A stretch of DNA of 64,000 nucleotides, taken from assembly GCA_017483605.1 (NCBI GenBank), contig JAFUWG010000022.1:17647-81646 (forward strand), given 5' to 3'. The number at the start of each line of letters is the position of its first letter. Within the stretch, counting starts at the first letter, position 1. This document shows, one piece after another, positions 61,736 to 64,000 of this stretch. Below the pieces are notes generated by a model. That model was given only the letters and a program-made list of their open reading frames with translations, did not search any database and had not been told where the DNA came from. The translations under genes and the position numbers were made by a program. Source of the stretch: Bacteroidaceae bacterium (GTDB lineage Bacteria > Bacteroidota > Bacteroidia > Bacteroidales > Bacteroidaceae).

Positions 61736-63652
61736 ATGAAGAATATAAAGAACAATATAAAATTCATTGCAGCGGCAGCCCTTGTAGGAGCAACCGTGTC
61801 TGGCTGTTCTCTCGACATGCTTCCGCTCAACGACGTCGTGCTCGAAAACTATTGGACCAACAAGGACGATGTTGAGAGCGTCGTCACATCTTGCTATCGC
61901 GGTATGCAGGAGAATGGTTATGTCTCAGACTTGATTGTCTGGGGCGAAACCCGTTCCGATAACATTGCTGCGGGTCCCGATGTCCCTTCTGCCCTGAACA
62001 ATCTGATGAAGGGCAGTTTGAAAACCACCAATACTTATTGTGACTGGAGTGCCATGTACAATGTCATCAACCGTTGCAACACCGTGCTCTACTATGCACC
62101 AATGGTGGCAGAGGAAGACCCGAACTACACGGACTCTGACATGAAAATCAACGTGGCAGAGGTGAAGGCACTTCGTGCTCTCTCTTACCTCACGCTCATC
62201 AAGACTTTCCGTGACGTTCCATTCACACTTCAACCCTCTATCGACGATGACATCGACTATAGACTGGGACAGACGAAGTTTGAGGTGATTCTTGATTCAC
62301 TCATCAAGGATATCGAAGGCTGCAAGGACGATGCTCCTCGCCGCTATTCAGAGAAAACCTACAACACAGCGAAGATTACACGTGCTGCCATGTACTCTCT
62401 GTTGGCAGAACTCTATCTCTGGCGTGCTTCTGACTATCAACTCACAGCCGCTCAGCAGAACGAGTATTACCGCAAGTGTATCGAGGCATGTGACTGGGTG
62501 CTCAACTTCAAGATTCAGCAGTATAATGAAAACAGCATCGAGGATGAAGACCTGACCAAGACGGTGGACTCTGAGGTGTGGACCAACTACGGTTATCCTC
62601 TGTTGGCAGAAGGTGGAAGCCAAGGTCTTGGCAGTAGCCAAAATGCAGCCGCTTTCAACGCCATCTTCGGTACAGGTAACTCTTTCGAGTCTATCTTTGA
62701 GTTGACTTACCGTTATGGTTCTACAACAACGAAAAATACGGATGTAGGTTACATGTACGGTGGACATAATGATAGTGGAAATACTGTTCAGTATGTCTGT
62801 GGCAATGAAAACCTGATGACCAACTATCCTACATCTCAGACATTTGACAATGTCGCACTCTTCCCTGTTAACACAGATTTTCGTACCGTCACTTCTTTCC
62901 ACTACACGGATAACGGCTCGTTCGATATCTATAAGTACGCATGTTCTGAAGTGGAGTGTAGTTATAACGGAAATGGTAAAATTGAAAACTACACACAATT
63001 GCCTCAGAGCGAAACTCGCTCTAACGCAATGATGTATGAGAACTGGATTATCTATCGTATGACAGAAATCATGCTCTTCCGTGCCGAAGCAGAAATCGAA
63101 CTTGCTGGCAATCTCAGCAAGGACGCAGAGGCAGAAGAAGAGCCTGAAAACACAGGTGATGACGAAAACGCTTCGGAAGGCGAGGGTGGCGATTCTGCCG
63201 CAAAGGCTCGCAAGGCTGGTTCTGTAGCCAAGAATGGTGCAAGCCTGATGACTGCAGAGGAACTTTATGATGATGCGTTCAACCTCATCTCTGCTGTCTA
63301 TGTTCGCTCAAATCCTGCTACCAAGACAACCTCAGGTGCTAAGCCTAACCGTACAGACTTTAAGCATCTTGCAGACTTCGAGACACTGTTGATGAATGAG
63401 CGTCAGCGTGAACTTCTCTTCGAGGGTAAGCGTTACTTCGACCTCGTTCGTCAGTCACGTCGCGAAGGCAATACCAACAAATTTGCTCAGAAACTCGCCT
63501 CTAAGTTTGGAGATGGTGGTGCCGCTGTCGGCATCAAGATGAAGCAGATGGACTTCATGTACATGCCAATTCTCAAGACGCAGATTCAGGTGAATCCGAA
63601 CCTCCGTCAGAATGACGCATACGCTGATGAGGATGAAATCGTTAATAACTAA
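61736..63652 (+). CDS. SusD/RagB-family surface lipoprotein (locus 3)
   Basis: A 638-residue SusD-like lipoprotein, longer than usual (about 500-600). Lipobox VSGC near residue 24, then SLDMLPLND. TPR-like helices include VAEVKALRALSYLTLIKTFRDVPF (split), and the C-terminal signature is MNERQRELLFEGKRYFDLVRQ. An insert at about 465-505 is rich in Glu, Asp, Ala and Ser (AEAEEEPENTGDDE and beyond), low-complexity and probably disordered on the surface. Ends 6 bases before the second fasciclin gene. Confidence 0.93.
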   Translation: MKNIKNNIKFIAAAALVGATVSGCSLDMLPLNDVVLENYWTNKDDVESVVTSCYRGMQENGYVSDLIVWGETRSDNIAAGPDVPSALNNLMKGSLKTTNTYCDWSAMYNVINRCNTVLYYAPMVAEEDPNYTDSDMKINVAEVKALRALSYLTLIKTFRDVPFTLQPSIDDDIDYRLGQTKFEVILDSLIKDIEGCKDDAPRRYSEKTYNTAKITRAAMYSLLAELYLWRASDYQLTAAQQNEYYRKCIEACDWVLNFKIQQYNENSIEDEDLTKTVDSEVWTNYGYPLLAEGGSQGLGSSQNAAAFNAIFGTGNSFESIFELTYRYGSTTTKNTDVGYMYGGHNDSGNTVQYVCGNENLMTNYPTSQTFDNVALFPVNTDFRTVTSFHYTDNGSFDIYKYACSEVECSYNGNGKIENYTQLPQSETRSNAMMYENWIIYRMTEIMLFRAEAEIELAGNLSKDAEAEEEPENTGDDENASEGEGGDSAAKARKAGSVAKNGASLMTAEELYDDAFNLISAVYVRSNPATKTTSGAKPNRTDFKHLADFETLLMNERQRELLFEGKRYFDLVRQSRREGNTNKFAQKLASKFGDGGAAVGIKMKQMDFMYMPILKTQIQVNPNLRQNDAYADEDEIVNN

Positions 63653-63658
63653 TGCCTT

Positions 63659-64000
63659 ATGAATATAAAGAAATTTAAGTTTTTGGCTGTCGCTCTGACT
63701 GTCATCGCAGCCATACAGGTCGGCGTCGTCGGCTGTTCTGACGACCCAGGACTTGACAACTATTATACCAGCACGAAGGAGTACGCCTCCGACTACCTGA
63801 TGAACCGCGACCAGTATTCTCAGTTCGTGGAGATTCTCCAGCGTGCGACGGGTGAGCGCGGCGACCTCCGCCTCGTGGACATGCTCGGCACCTACGGCTC
63901 ATACACCGTCTTTGCCCCGACGAACGACGCCGTGAGCCAGTACCTCGCCGGACGCGGACTCTCATCCGTGGATGAACTCTCGAAGGAGGACTGCGACACG
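63659..64000 (+). CDS. Fasciclin-domain lipoprotein, 3' end outside window
   Basis: Only the first 114 codons are present. The start at 63659 is followed by MNIKKFKFLAVALTV, a lipobox VVGC with Cys near residue 26 and SDDPGLDNYY. From about residue 45 a FAS1 unit begins: YSQFVEILQRATGE, LVDMLGTYGSYTVFAPTND. It is the fourth gene of the fasciclin-SusC-SusD-fasciclin set, 6 bases after SusD. The full length and domain count cannot be known from this window. Confidence 0.85.
   Translation, partial: MNIKKFKFLAVALTVIAAIQVGVVGCSDDPGLDNYYTSTKEYASDYLMNRDQYSQFVEILQRATGERGDLRLVDMLGTYGSYTVFAPTNDAVSQYLAGRGLSSVDELSKEDCDT

Overview
The window is chromosomal DNA from a member of the Bacteroidota, most likely a gut Bacteroidales of the Prevotella type. 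Evidence: three TonB-linked SusC/SusD outer-membrane pairs, promoters of the Bacteroidetes type (a -33 TTTG/TTG element about 19-20 bases before TAnnTTTG), few Shine-Dalgarno sequences, a DUF3467 gene in front of rpsL, and a ribosomal protein array in the Bacteroidetes order. I saw no rRNA, tRNA, CRISPR array, insertion sequence or phage gene.

Layout. 1-7.9 kb: the 3' part of a fucO-like alcohol dehydrogenase, a small DUF4332 protein, then a leftward set trxB-dsbD-HerA-like ATPase and a leftward cysteine desulfidase-family gene. 8.1-16.9 kb: a rightward operon of a secreted Ntn-type amide hydrolase, SusC, SusD, an M28 metallopeptidase and a TlpA-like thioredoxin, which looks like a peptide or amide uptake system rather than a glycan system. 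16.9-25.4 kb: a leftward SusC-SusD-DUF4843-PKD-like operon followed by a second TlpA-like gene with its own promoter; the two TlpA genes meet tail to tail 3 bases apart. 25.6-28.8 kb: an unrecognised secreted protein and a POT-family peptide transporter. 28.9-33.1 kb: a 63-residue protein, trans-4-hydroxy-L-proline dehydratase (HypD), a PL10 pectate lyase and DUF3467.

33.3-51.9 kb is the str-S10-spc-alpha superoperon: rpsL, rpsG, fusA, rpsJ through rplO, secY, map, infA, rpmJ, rpsM, rpsK, rpsD, rpoA and rplQ, closed by a strong terminator. Two of its genes, rpmD and rpmJ, are very short. 52.1-55.0 kb holds a GH43/LamG secreted glycoside hydrolase. 55.4 kb to the right edge is a fasciclin-SusC-SusD-fasciclin lipoprotein cassette cut by the window end.

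The surface systems dominate: three TonB-dependent importers with different partners (amidase/peptidase, DUF4843/PKD-like, fasciclin), two secreted polysaccharide-degrading enzymes and a peptide permease. The most unusual non-coding signals are a two-member family of long hairpins with a near-identical 28-base loop region and compensating stem changes (18.2 and 55.0 kb), three evenly spaced near-palindromic 15-base boxes upstream of the POT transporter, a 14-base inverted repeat between divergent promoters at 25.45 kb, AAGTGAAAA repeats that carry stop codons, heptad repeats that create ATG-TAA start-stop pairs, and structured leaders in the ribosomal superoperon.
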